Source: Peribacillus simplex
Lineage (GTDB): Bacteria > Bacillota > Bacilli > Bacillales > DSM-1321
Assembly (NCBI RefSeq): GCF_030123325.1
Contig: NZ_CP126106.1
Coordinates: 1,020,001-1,084,000, forward strand
Direction of reading: 5' to 3'
DNA: 64,000 nt
Part shown: positions 51,112-59,729 of the stretch, in pieces
Layout: every line of letters begins with the position of its first letter
Position numbering within the stretch: position 1 is the first letter of the stretch
Position numbers and translations under genes: made by a program
Notes under the pieces: model-generated
Told to the model about the DNA's origin: nothing
What the model saw: only the letters and a program-made list of their open reading frames with translations
Database searches by the model: none

Positions 51112-52662
51112 TTAATGGTCTTTTGCTGAACTTATCCCATATCCTGTGTTAGATTTGAACAGTACTTCAGGAAAAGTGTTTTCCTCATCTTTTGCCTTTG
51201 ACAAGATTGTACCTAAGTAGGCTCCAATAAAGCCAAGCGGTACGGTGAAAATGGTCGGGTTGCTCATCGTGAAGAGGGGATTGCCTGTGAATATACCCAT
51301 TCCTGGTTCCGGATTCCATACATTGGGACTGAGCATGACCAGTATGATGGAACTGAGTAACCCGAATAACATTCCTGTGATCGCTCCGGTTGCGTTGAAG
51401 CGTTTCCAATATATTGTGCAAAGGATGATCGGTAAATTGGCACTTGCAGCAATTCCAAGCGCGAGGACTGAAAGAAAAGCGACATTCATTGATTGTGCAA
51501 ATAATGCAAGTAAAATCGAAATGACAGCTACGCCGACAGAAGCCATTCGGGCGACGAGTATTTGCTGTTTTTCCGTAATCTTTCCTTCCTTGATGATTTC
51601 ACCGTATATATCATGTGCAAAAGCGGATGCTGACGTTAAAACAAGACCGGATACAACCGCTAAAATCGTGGCAAATGCCACAGCAGAAACGAATGCGAAT
51701 AAAAATTCACCGCCCATGGTTAAAGCAAGAAGGGGCGCGGCCATGTTTCCAGCCGAGTTTGCTTCGACGATCCGCTCAAAACCGACGAAAGATGCAGCAC
51801 CGAAACCAAGGAAAATCGTCATGATGAAAAATATCCCTATAAACCATGTAGAATAAACGACGGATTTCCTTGCGGTAGCTGCGTCCTTTACTGTAAAGAA
51901 GCGGACGAGTAAATGCGGAAGGCCTGCTGCTCCAAGGACAAGCGACATATTAAATGAAATCATGTCGAGTCCATCGGTGTATTTATTTCCAGGATTCAAA
52001 AATTCCTTTCCGAGTGGGGTTGCAGTTTGGACATGATGGAACATCTCTGAAATGTTGAAATTAAAACGGGAAAATACGATGAACGTCAGCACAGCGGAAC
52101 CGCCTAGTAAGAGAACCGCTTTGGTGATCTGCACCCAGCTTGTCGCTCTCATCCCGCCGAAAATTACATAAATCGTCATCAATACACCGACAAGTAGGAC
52201 GGATAGCCAATAATCGATGCCGAGCAGCAGTTTAATTAATCCCCCTGCACCAACAAGTTGTGCAATCATGTAAAAGATTGAAATGACAAGTGTATTGGCG
52301 GCAGCTATCCCTCGCACTTTTTTTGATTTGAAGCGTGCTGAAATCATGTCTGCCAGCGTAAACTTACCTAGATTGCGAAGTGGTTCCGACACAAGGTACA
52401 ATAAGACAAGAAAGGCAACAAGGTTCCCGATGCTCATGTAAAAGCCATCGAAACCAATAAGTGCGATTGCACCTGTAATTCCCAGGAAAGAAGCGGCTGA
52501 CATAAAGTCACCTGCCACGGCCAATCCATTTTGCCATGCTGTCAATCCGCCGCCGGCAGTATAAAAATCACTGGCATTTTTCGTCTTCTTAGAAGAGTAA
52601 TAGGTTATTGTAAGCGTTAACAAAATGATGCCCAAAAAAAGTGTGAGGGATAAAATGCTCAT
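51112..52662 (-). CDS. Sodium:solute symporter, ActP-like
   Basis: The product is 516 residues with about 13 membrane segments. FYTAGGGLTAWQNGLAVAGD and FMSAASFLGITGAIALIGFD are the ActP signature, and FGGMRATSWVQITKAVLL and GLPHLLVRFFTVKDAA are further typical blocks. ActP carriers bring in acetate and other small monocarboxylates by Na+ coupling. Placement beside paa genes suggests phenylacetate or a related acid. It overlaps the DUF485 gene by 4 bases. Confidence 0.87.
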   Translation of the reverse strand: MSILSLTLFLGIILLTLTITYYSSKKTKNASDFYTAGGGLTAWQNGLAVAGDFMSAASFLGITGAIALIGFDGFYMSIGNLVAFLVLLYLVSEPLRNLGKFTLADMISARFKSKKVRGIAAANTLVISIFYMIAQLVGAGGLIKLLLGIDYWLSVLLVGVLMTIYVIFGGMRATSWVQITKAVLLLGGSAVLTFIVFSRFNFNISEMFHHVQTATPLGKEFLNPGNKYTDGLDMISFNMSLVLGAAGLPHLLVRFFTVKDAATARKSVVYSTWFIGIFFIMTIFLGFGAASFVGFERIVEANSAGNMAAPLLALTMGGEFLFAFVSAVAFATILAVVSGLVLTSASAFAHDIYGEIIKEGKITEKQQILVARMASVGVAVISILLALFAQSMNVAFLSVLALGIAASANLPIILCTIYWKRFNATGAITGMLFGLLSSIILVMLSPNVWNPEPGMGIFTGNPLFTMSNPTIFTVPLGFIGAYLGTILSKAKDEENTFPEVLFKSNTGYGISSAKDH

Positions 52663-53012
52663 TCACCAAGCTCCTTCTCATATTTTTTCAAGATATTTTT
52701 AGCCAGCTTGTCATACTTCGCTGCCTTTTTGATATAGACAATTCCTCCTAACCATACTACGGCAAATTGGAGAAGTGCATATACCCACGCCCAAGTAATA
52801 TTGAAAAAAGCTTCACCTTTCAATACTTCGCTATAAGCAGCTAAAATAGGCAGAACAAAATAAAAAGCAAGAAAGAAGAGAGTGACAGGTACGATGAAAG
52901 CTTTTTTCTTTTGAAGCAAAAACTTGAATTCTTCCGTTTCAATTAATTGACGATACTTATTTCCGCTGTCATGACCTGATGGTGGATGCCCAGTTTTAGC
53001 TGTTGATTCCAT
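52659..53012 (-). CDS. DUF485 family small membrane protein (YjcH-like)
   Basis: The product is 117 residues: a polar N-terminus, then two membrane helices (FIVPVTLFFLAFYFVLPILAA and the WVYALLQFAVVWLGGIVYI region), which is the DUF485 layout. DUF485 proteins usually accompany ActP-like symporters as here. The minus-strand ribosome site is GGGGG. Tandem CGTT repeats of the paa type lie 18 nt upstream. Confidence 0.85.
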   Translation of the reverse strand: MESTAKTGHPPSGHDSGNKYRQLIETEEFKFLLQKKKAFIVPVTLFFLAFYFVLPILAAYSEVLKGEAFFNITWAWVYALLQFAVVWLGGIVYIKKAAKYDKLAKNILKKYEKELGE

Positions 53013-53029
53013 AGAAAGCCCCCTTTTTG

Positions 53030-53051
53030 ATATAGAACGTTTTTAAAACGA
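53030..53051 (-). promoter_or_regulatory. paa-type tandem 11-bp operator before DUF485/symporter
   Basis: Minus strand TCGTTTTAAAA then ACGTTCTATAT: two CGTT-based 11-mers in tandem, as at 53215 and 55134. Confidence 0.45.
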
Positions 53052-53184
53052 GTGTTTGATAAAATGATATATCATTGTTAAAATTAACATAGTCTGAAAA
53101 TTTAGTAAATTACTTTTTTGTTTGTTCGGTCATTTTTCTGAATTAAAAAAACATTATTGACAACGTAGAAATGACGTATTAATC

Positions 53185-53236
53185 TTGAAATAAATCATAA
53201 CAATAATTTAATATCCGTTTTATTACCGTTATGTAT
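53185..53236 (+). promoter_or_regulatory. paaK promoter with tandem 11-bp operator
   Basis: TTGAAA (53185-53190), 18 nt, TAATAT (53209-53214). CCGTTTTATTA and CCGTTATGTAT follow directly, covering the start point, so a bound repressor would block transcription. Confidence 0.5.
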
Positions 53237-53276
53237 GTCAGATGGGACAATAGTAAAATTGAGGGGGACAAAAACA

Positions 53277-54605
53277 ATGTACAATCCGGAAATTGAAACG
53301 GCTTCGCGTCCTGAAATGGAAAGTTTACAATTGGCTCGCCTAAAAAAAACGATAAGCCATGTATATGAAAATGTACCTTATTACAGAGAAAAATTTAGGG
53401 AGATGGGCCTGGAACCAGAAGATATTCAAACTCTAAACGATGTGATGAAGCTTCCTTTTACAAAAAAACAGACTCTTCGCGATCAGTATCCATTCGGTTT
53501 ATTCGCCGTTCCGATGGAGGATGTCACACGCATTCATGGTTCATCCGGAACAAGCGGAAAGCCTACAATTGTCGGGTATACGAAAAATGATTTGGAAAAC
53601 TGGGCAACAATCGTCGCACGTGGAATTGTAGCTGCAGGAGGTCGCAAGTCAGATATTTTCCATAACGCATATGGATATGGTCTTTTTACCGGGGGCCTCG
53701 GTTTGCATTGCGGTGCAGAAAAACTAGGAGTTGCGACAGTGCCCATTTCAGGGGGGAATACCGATCGGCAGATTACGATCATCAATGATTTTAAACCACG
53801 CGGCATTTGTGGAACCCCCACTTATATTTTGAATATCGCCGAAAAGATGGAAGAGATGGGGATTGATCCTGCAGATAATGGGCTTGAGTATGGGATTTTC
53901 GGAGCTGAGCCATGGTCAGAGGAAATGAGGGCAACACTTGAGAGAAAACTGAATTTGAAAGCCATCGATATTTACGGACTAAGTGAAATCATGGGGCCTG
54001 GAGTTGCGATTGAATGCCATGAAGCACAGGATGGACTGCATATCGCAGAAGACCATTTTCTTGTCGAGGTCATTAACCCGGACACGCTTGAACCAGTGAA
54101 GGACGGCGAAGATGGGGAACTTGTCTTTACCAGCCTTACAAAGGAAGCGCTGCCAATCATTCGTTATCGGACGGGTGATATCGCCTCAATTACCCATGAA
54201 CCGTGTAAATGCGGGCGTACCACAACAAGAATGTCCCGTGTTAAAGGCAGGACGGATGATATGATCATAGTAAGGGGAGTGAATGTATTTCCATCTGAAA
54301 TTGAGCGTGTATTATTCCAAATGGAGGGAATTGTGCCTCATTATCAGATTCATCTCGTTAAGAAGGGGAAAATGGATGGTGTTGAACTGCATATTGAAAT
54401 TGAAAGCGGTTTCTACAGGGAGATTGAAGAAGACTTAACGCATGGAAATGTTGCTATATTAAGGAAAACGATTCAGCATCATTTAAAATCTGCATGTCTT
54501 GTAACGATGGATGTTGTTGTCAACATTCCAAAAAGCATACCCCGTTCAGAAGGAAAAGCCATTCGTGTCGTTGATAAGCGGAAGGATGAAGTCATTAGTT
54601 TATAA
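53277..54605 (+). CDS. paaK: Phenylacetate-CoA ligase PaaK
   Basis: The 442-residue product starts at MYNPEIETAS behind GAGGGGG; the frame opens at 53235, but that lies at the predicted transcript start. AMP-forming adenylation motifs are HGSSGTSGKPTIVGYT (P-loop), GIFGAEPWSEE, DIYGLSEIMGPGVAIE and RYRTGDIASI. It converts phenylacetate, CoA and ATP to phenylacetyl-CoA, the committed step of the pathway. It is first of the plus-strand paa genes. Confidence 0.95.
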   Translation: MYNPEIETASRPEMESLQLARLKKTISHVYENVPYYREKFREMGLEPEDIQTLNDVMKLPFTKKQTLRDQYPFGLFAVPMEDVTRIHGSSGTSGKPTIVGYTKNDLENWATIVARGIVAAGGRKSDIFHNAYGYGLFTGGLGLHCGAEKLGVATVPISGGNTDRQITIINDFKPRGICGTPTYILNIAEKMEEMGIDPADNGLEYGIFGAEPWSEEMRATLERKLNLKAIDIYGLSEIMGPGVAIECHEAQDGLHIAEDHFLVEVINPDTLEPVKDGEDGELVFTSLTKEALPIIRYRTGDIASITHEPCKCGRTTTRMSRVKGRTDDMIIVRGVNVFPSEIERVLFQMEGIVPHYQIHLVKKGKMDGVELHIEIESGFYREIEEDLTHGNVAILRKTIQHHLKSACLVTMDVVVNIPKSIPRSEGKAIRVVDKRKDEVISL

Positions 54606-54807
54606 ATTCAGTGCTCATGAACATAATTCTGACGTTCAGTATATGACTGCTTTAGTACCGATTGAAATACGTGAAGCTCAAGAACTCGAACAAGTGGTGT
54701 GAAAACGCGATACATAAAGCGGATGCATTCGTGGTTAACCATGGATTTTTTTCTTAATGAAAGCGGAGATAAGAACCAAACATGAAATAGTGAAGGAGGA
54801 GGGCATC

Positions 54808-55047
54808 TTGGCTAAATATACAGTTGTTGATCAAGAAACTTGCATTGCTTGCGGTGCATGCGGTGCTGCTGCCCCGGAAATCTTTGATTACAATGACGAG
54901 GGGGTGGCATTTGTCATCCTGGATGAAAATGAAGGAACTGCAGAGGTCGCGGAAGATTTATTTGATGATCTGGATGATGCAATGGAAGGCTGCCCAACAG
55001 ATTCAATTAAAGTGGAAACTTCGCCCTTTAAGGTATTGGTAGATTAA
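54808..55047 (+). CDS. [4Fe-4S] ferredoxin
   Basis: The 79-residue product starts at a TTG behind AAGGAGGAGGG, reading (M)AKYTVVDQETCIACGACGAA. Three cysteines in CIACGAC plus the distal EGCPTDSI Cys make one [4Fe-4S] cluster. It is acidic, like B. subtilis Fer. Its place between paaK and paaA suggests it carries electrons to the PaaABC oxygenase, since no paaE reductase is seen. It could also be a general ferredoxin that happens to lie here. The preceding 200 bp hold a short tail-like frame (HEHNSDVQYMTALVPIEIRE) that I do not recognise. Confidence 0.85.
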   Translation: MAKYTVVDQETCIACGACGAAAPEIFDYNDEGVAFVILDENEGTAEVAEDLFDDLDDAMEGCPTDSIKVETSPFKVLVD

Positions 55048-55104
55048 AAGATTAGTGAAATCCCCTGATAATTTCCTTTTATTATGAAAAAAGACAGAAT
55101 AGTC

Positions 55105-55155
55105 TTGCATTAAATATAACAATAAAATATAATAACGTTATATAAACGTTATATT
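55105..55155 (+). promoter_or_regulatory. paaA promoter with tandem 11-bp operator
   Basis: TTGCAT (55105-55110), exactly 17 nt, TATAAT (55128-55133). AACGTTATATA and AACGTTATATT follow in tandem at 55134-55155, across the start point. Confidence 0.7.
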
Positions 55156-55176
55156 ATAAAAAAAGAGGTGATTTGG

Positions 55177-56133
55177 ATGAACGTTCTTTTAAATGATATG
55201 GCAGGAGAAGAAAAGCTAAATCAATTCATTGCCAGAATCGAAGCAGGAGAAAAGATAGAAGCGGATGATTGGATGCCGGAAGAATACCGGGGCACTTTAA
55301 TCAAGTTAATATCGATGCATGGAATCAGTGAAATCATGGGGGCGCTTCCAGAAAAGGAGTGGGTGCCTAAAGCACCGACCTTAAATAGAAAACTTGGAAT
55401 CATGGCAAAGGTGCAGGATGAAATGGGGCATGGGCAATTATTGCTTCGGGTCGCCGAGGATTTGCTAAAGCCGTACGGAAAAAAACGGGATGACCTAATG
55501 CAAGATTTGTTTAAAGGAGATTTAAAGTTTCATAATGTTTTCCATATGGAAGCCAAAACTTGGGGCGATGCTGGATTGATTGGCTGGCTGGTTGATGGAG
55601 CAGCCATCATTTCCCAGACGAACATGCTTGGTGCCTCATACGGACCATATGCCCGGGCATTACAAAGGATTTGCGCGGAAGAAGTTTTTCACGCCCAACA
55701 TGGTGAAGCGATAATCATGGCTTTGGCTGAAGGGACGGAAGAACAAAGGAAATTGGTTCAAGACTCCATCGATTATTGGTGGGAATCTTTATTACTTTTC
55801 TTTGGACCTCCCAGCAAGAATGAAGTGGGCACATCCAAACAGGATATAACGATTAAGTACAGAATCAGAACCAGTACGAATGAAGAGCTTCGACAAGCCT
55901 TTTTTTCTAAATATGTGAAGCGGATCCTTTCACTCGGTTTTAGCATTCCCGATGAAACGCTTAGGTTCGATAAAACATCTGAAACTTGGATTTACAAACA
56001 ACCCGATTGGGGGAAATTGAAGGTGCTCGCAAGGAATGAAGGCCCCCGTTCGCAGGATCGCCTAAGCCTTCGAAGAATCTCTTATGAAAATAATAAATGG
56101 GTACGTGAGGCGTTGGCGCCAAAGGTCATCTAA
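55177..56133 (+). CDS. paaA: 1,2-phenylacetyl-CoA epoxidase, catalytic subunit PaaA
   Basis: The 318-residue product starts at MNVLLNDMAG behind AGAGGTG. Carboxylate-bridged di-iron ligands are in the KVQDEMGHGQ and CAEEVFHAQHGE helices, both with ExxH. It inserts oxygen into the ring of phenylacetyl-CoA as part of PaaABC(E). It has its own promoter and leads a compact run through paaB, C and D. Confidence 0.95.
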   Translation: MNVLLNDMAGEEKLNQFIARIEAGEKIEADDWMPEEYRGTLIKLISMHGISEIMGALPEKEWVPKAPTLNRKLGIMAKVQDEMGHGQLLLRVAEDLLKPYGKKRDDLMQDLFKGDLKFHNVFHMEAKTWGDAGLIGWLVDGAAIISQTNMLGASYGPYARALQRICAEEVFHAQHGEAIIMALAEGTEEQRKLVQDSIDYWWESLLLFFGPPSKNEVGTSKQDITIKYRIRTSTNEELRQAFFSKYVKRILSLGFSIPDETLRFDKTSETWIYKQPDWGKLKVLARNEGPRSQDRLSLRRISYENNKWVREALAPKVI

Positions 56134-56151
56134 TGGAGGGGGAAGGACGAT

Positions 56152-56511
56152 ATGGAAACTAGACAAGGAAATTACTTTGAAGAATTTGAAGTATTCAGCC
56201 GTAAAACGCAATCATCGCCCGTTCAATACCACTTCAGCCTGCTGGCCCCAAATGAGGATATCGCCATCATGATGGCACAAGAAAACTTCATGAGACGTGA
56301 AGCGGTTGATGATATCTGGGTCGTGAAAAGACAGAATATACGGAAAATGACGGCCGAGGAAAAGAAAACGCTTCAACGTATTGATAATAAAGATTACAGG
56401 ACCACAAAAGGGTACGGGTATTTAAAGAAAAAATGGCGGAAGTATGAGCAGGGAATGCTCGATGAAAAAGAGATAATGTCTTGGGCTGGAGGTGTGAAAA
56501 ATGAGGAATGA
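56152..56511 (+). CDS. paaB: Phenylacetyl-CoA epoxidase subunit PaaB
   Basis: The product is 119 residues: NYFEEFEVFSRKTQSSPVQY near the start and a middle LAPNEDIAIMMAQENFMRRE block are typical of PaaB. It bridges PaaAC heterodimers in the known complex. It overlaps paaC by 11 bases. Confidence 0.93.
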   Translation: METRQGNYFEEFEVFSRKTQSSPVQYHFSLLAPNEDIAIMMAQENFMRREAVDDIWVVKRQNIRKMTAEEKKTLQRIDNKDYRTTKGYGYLKKKWRKYEQGMLDEKEIMSWAGGVKNEE

Positions 56512-57301
56512 ATCATTGAAGGACATCGCTATCAAGGAATTGCTGCTTCAACTGGCGGACGATGACTTCATCCATTCTTACCGTGGTGCAGAATGGCTTG
56601 GACTCGCACCGCATATCGAAGAAGATGTTGCATCCGCTTCGATATCACAAGACACGATGGGTCATGCAGCCATATATTATAAATTACTGGATGAACTCGG
56701 TGAAGGGGATGCTGATAAACTGGCTCACGACCGTCCCGCCAAGGAACGGCGCAATGCAATCATTCTCGAATTGGTCAATGGTCCTGGTTACTATATGAAA
56801 GATCCGGAATATGATTGGGCGTTTGCGGTAGTGCGGAATTATTTTTATACCCAAGCCAAAGCGATTAAGGTTCAATCCCTTCATTCATGTTCATATGCAC
56901 CGCTTGCTGAAGTGGCACAAAAGGTACAGATGGAACTTTACTATCATTTGATGCACTGGAAAACATGGTTCGTTCAATTGCTGGGATCTGGCCACTTGGA
57001 AGCGGTTTCGAGAATGAAAGCGGCGATTGGGAAAACAATGCCGGATTTTGCCGGCGTATTTTCACTTGGACAATATGGAGAGGAAATGGTGGAGCTTGGC
57101 TTGATAGAAGGCGAAGCTGATTTACAGAAAAAATGGATCGAGGCTATCACCCCGATTTTTGAAAGTGTAGGTTTAGCAACAACTATTGAAATTGGCATGG
57201 CAAGAGGTGATGGTCGTAATGGCCAGCATACGGAAGATTTGGAAAAGGCGCTAGAAACGTTAAGTGAAGTGTACGCAACCGATAAAGCGGCTTCATGGTG
57301 A
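56501..57301 (+). CDS. paaC: Phenylacetyl-CoA epoxidase structural subunit PaaC
   Basis: The product is 266 residues, a PaaA-related ferritin-like fold: LLQLADDDFIHSYRGAEWLG, EEDVASASISQDTMGHAAIY and YYHLMHWKTWFVQL. In the known complex PaaC stabilises PaaA and is not catalytic. It starts inside the end of paaB. Confidence 0.94.
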   Translation: MRNESLKDIAIKELLLQLADDDFIHSYRGAEWLGLAPHIEEDVASASISQDTMGHAAIYYKLLDELGEGDADKLAHDRPAKERRNAIILELVNGPGYYMKDPEYDWAFAVVRNYFYTQAKAIKVQSLHSCSYAPLAEVAQKVQMELYYHLMHWKTWFVQLLGSGHLEAVSRMKAAIGKTMPDFAGVFSLGQYGEEMVELGLIEGEADLQKKWIEAITPIFESVGLATTIEIGMARGDGRNGQHTEDLEKALETLSEVYATDKAASW

Positions 57302-57325
57302 ATCAATGGAAAGGGGAGGGGTACC

Positions 57326-57823
57326 ATGTCGACCATACAGTTAAACACAGAAGAAATTTATAAGCTCCTGGAAGACGTTAAAGATCCCGAAATCGATACA
57401 GTAAGTATCCTGGATTTGGGGATGGTTGAAGACGTGACGATTTCGGGCAAGGACGTTTCGGTAAAAATGCTGCCAACTTTTCTTGGGTGCCCGGCATTGT
57501 CGATCATCCAAAAAAATGTGGAAACAGCCCTTCGTCAGCTGCCTGCCGTAAAAAATGTAAATGTGGAATTTTTACGTTCCCCTTCGTGGACATCCGATCG
57601 AATCACGGAAAAAGGGAAAGCTGGATTGAAGGTTTTCGGAATCTCCCCTCCACCTCGACAAATGAAAAGTGATGGATCATGGCATGTGGATTGCCCGTAT
57701 TGTGAATCGACATATGTCACGATGGAAAATATCTTCGGTCCAACGGCCTGCCGCAGCATTTTATATTGTAAAGCATGCAAAAATCCGTTCGAAGCGATGA
57801 AACCGATGATAAAAATAATCTAA
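57326..57823 (+). CDS. paaD: PaaD, MIP18/DUF59-type maturation factor
   Basis: The product is 165 residues. The DUF59 domain reads LLEDVKDPEIDTVSILDLGM, and the C-terminal zinc-ribbon-like part has CPYCES and YCKACKNPFEA cysteine pairs. PaaD is thought to help assemble iron or Fe-S centres of the epoxidase system. GGGAGGGG precedes the ATG. Confidence 0.93.
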   Translation: MSTIQLNTEEIYKLLEDVKDPEIDTVSILDLGMVEDVTISGKDVSVKMLPTFLGCPALSIIQKNVETALRQLPAVKNVNVEFLRSPSWTSDRITEKGKAGLKVFGISPPPRQMKSDGSWHVDCPYCESTYVTMENIFGPTACRSILYCKACKNPFEAMKPMIKII

Positions 57824-57843
57824 TACAATGGAGGTTCTATAAA

Positions 57844-58149
57844 ATGGTAAAGTTAATCGCCCTATACAAACAACCTGAAAACAAGGAAGAATTCGATGAG
57901 CACTATTTCAATGTACATGGTCCGATAACGGAAAAAATTCCAGGTCTTCAAAAAATGGAGGTCACTAAAATTGTAGGGACCCCAATGGGCAAAGACTCCG
58001 AATATTACATTCTTTGTGAAATGTATTATGAAGACCACGAAGCATTGCAGCAAGGAATGCGTTCGCCGGAAGGAAAAGCATCAGGGAAGGACCTTATGGG
58101 CTTTGCCGGGAAACTTGTAACGATGATGATCGGCGAAGAAATAAAATGA
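57844..58149 (+). CDS. EthD family dimeric ferredoxin-like-fold protein
   Basis: The 101-residue product starts MVKLIALYKQPENKEEFDEH and has YFNVHGPITEKIPGLQKMEV, the EthD pattern with a conserved His. GGAGG precedes the ATG, and it overlaps paaF by 4 bases. EthD proteins are small dimers of uncertain role found near oxygenases, possibly for detoxifying or isomerising unstable products. Its coupling to paaD and paaF argues for a paa role. Confidence 0.85.
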   Translation: MVKLIALYKQPENKEEFDEHYFNVHGPITEKIPGLQKMEVTKIVGTPMGKDSEYYILCEMYYEDHEALQQGMRSPEGKASGKDLMGFAGKLVTMMIGEEIK

Positions 58150-58922
58150 ATGCCCTTCAATTCATTGAAACGTCAATCGCGGAAGGCATTGGATATATCT
58201 TCTTAAATCGGCCGAAGCAACTGAATGCCCTTAACAGGAAAATGGTTAGGGAAATAGTTTCAACCATGGAAGAATTCGACCTGGACCCACAAGTGAAGGT
58301 GATCTTGCTATCGGGTAATGGAAAAGCATTCTCCGCTGGAGCTGATATTGACGAGATGGTGAACGACAATCCAATCAGTATGGAGTTAACGAACCAATTT
58401 GCTGATTGGGACCGAATAAGCCTAGTCAAGAAGCCTGTGATTGGTGCAGTGAAAAGTTTTGTATTCGGTGGTGGTTTTGAACTTGCTTTATCCTGCGATT
58501 TCCTGATTGCCGCCAGCGATACCCAGTTTTCCTTTCCGGAAGTGACACTAGGGGTCATGCCTGGTGCAGGAGGAACCCAAAGGTTGACCAAATTGGTAGG
58601 CAAGCCGAAGGCACTTGAATGGATATTGACGGCAGAAAGGATAAAGGCAAAGACAGCCCTGCAATATGGTTTCATTAATAAGATCGTGGCACCTGAATTG
58701 TTAATGGAAGAAACGGTTGATTTTGCTAGAAAGATAGCAAAGCAACCCCCGTTAGCGGTGAGGCTGATCAAAGAATCCGTTAATAAGGCAGTTGATTATC
58801 CCTTAAATGAGGGCATGCAATTTGAACGGAAGAACTTCTATATTCTTTTTGCATCAGAGGACCAAAAAGAAGGAATGAAAGCATTTGTTGAAAAAAGGGA
58901 GCCGAAATTTACAGGCGGATAA
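58146..58922 (+). CDS. paaF: Enoyl-CoA hydratase, PaaF-like
   Basis: The product is 258 residues with crotonase motifs: AFSAGADIDEM, oxyanion loop FVFGGGFELALSCDF and FPEVTLGVMPGAGGTQRL. Both hydratase-type glutamates are present. It probably hydrates 2,3-dehydroadipyl-CoA in the lower paa pathway. It is coupled to the EthD gene by ATGA. Confidence 0.87.
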   Translation: MNALQFIETSIAEGIGYIFLNRPKQLNALNRKMVREIVSTMEEFDLDPQVKVILLSGNGKAFSAGADIDEMVNDNPISMELTNQFADWDRISLVKKPVIGAVKSFVFGGGFELALSCDFLIAASDTQFSFPEVTLGVMPGAGGTQRLTKLVGKPKALEWILTAERIKAKTALQYGFINKIVAPELLMEETVDFARKIAKQPPLAVRLIKESVNKAVDYPLNEGMQFERKNFYILFASEDQKEGMKAFVEKREPKFTGG

Positions 58923-58932
58923 GGGGTGCTCT

Positions 58933-59706
58933 ATGTACGAAACGATTAAATATAGGGTTGAAAATGGAGTGGCTTGGCTTACTTTGAACCGTCCTGATAA
59001 ACTTAATGCCTTTACGTCCCAAATGAATAAGGAAATACGGAAAGCGATCAAAATATCTGCGGGGTCAGATGAAGTACGGGCCATTATCATTACGGGGGAA
59101 GGCAGGGCCTTTTGTTCGGGGCAAGATTTATCGGCAGTTGATGAGGACATGAATTTAGGCCGGATGCTGCGCGAAGACTACGGTCCGATGATGGAGCAAT
59201 TAGCAAGCTGTGAAAAACCGATCATTGCAGCAGTCAATGGAGTGGCTGCAGGGGCTGGCTTCAGCCTGGCACTGGCATGCGATTTCCGGCTTGTTTCTGA
59301 AAAAGCCAGTTTTGTAAATGCTTTTGTCAATATCGGTTTGATACCTGATTCGGGGAATCTGTATTACCTTTCGCGAATCGTTGGTCATGCGAAAGCCTTG
59401 GAATTATCTTTATTGGGGGAAAAGGTTCCGGCTAGCGAGGCGAAAAATATCGGGCTCGCTACAAAAGTGATCGGTGTGGAAGAATGGAACGAGCAATTGA
59501 AAGCCTTTGCAGAGAATATCGCGAACAAGCCAACTAAAGCAATCGGGTTAATTAAAAGATACTTAGAGGCGTCCTATCACCTTTCATTGGAAGAATACTT
59601 AAAAGAAGAAGCGGAGGGTCAGCGAATTGCTGGCTTAACGAAGGATTATGCAGAAGGTGTGGCAGCATTCATTGAAAAAAGGAAGGCTCAATTCATAGGC
59701 AAGTAA
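58933..59706 (+). CDS. paaG: 1,2-epoxyphenylacetyl-CoA isomerase, PaaG
   Basis: The 257-residue product starts at MYETIKYRVE behind AAGGGGTG. Crotonase fold: AFCSGQDLSAVD, GVAAGAGFSLALACDF and FVNIGLIPDSGNLYYLSRIVG. The Asp in GLIPDSG replaces the hydratase Glu, as in known PaaG. It converts the ring epoxide to an oxepin-CoA ready for ring opening. Confidence 0.9.
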   Translation: MYETIKYRVENGVAWLTLNRPDKLNAFTSQMNKEIRKAIKISAGSDEVRAIIITGEGRAFCSGQDLSAVDEDMNLGRMLREDYGPMMEQLASCEKPIIAAVNGVAAGAGFSLALACDFRLVSEKASFVNAFVNIGLIPDSGNLYYLSRIVGHAKALELSLLGEKVPASEAKNIGLATKVIGVEEWNEQLKAFAENIANKPTKAIGLIKRYLEASYHLSLEEYLKEEAEGQRIAGLTKDYAEGVAAFIEKRKAQFIGK

Positions 59707-59729
59707 TATAGAAAAGGGAGTGGGATTAC

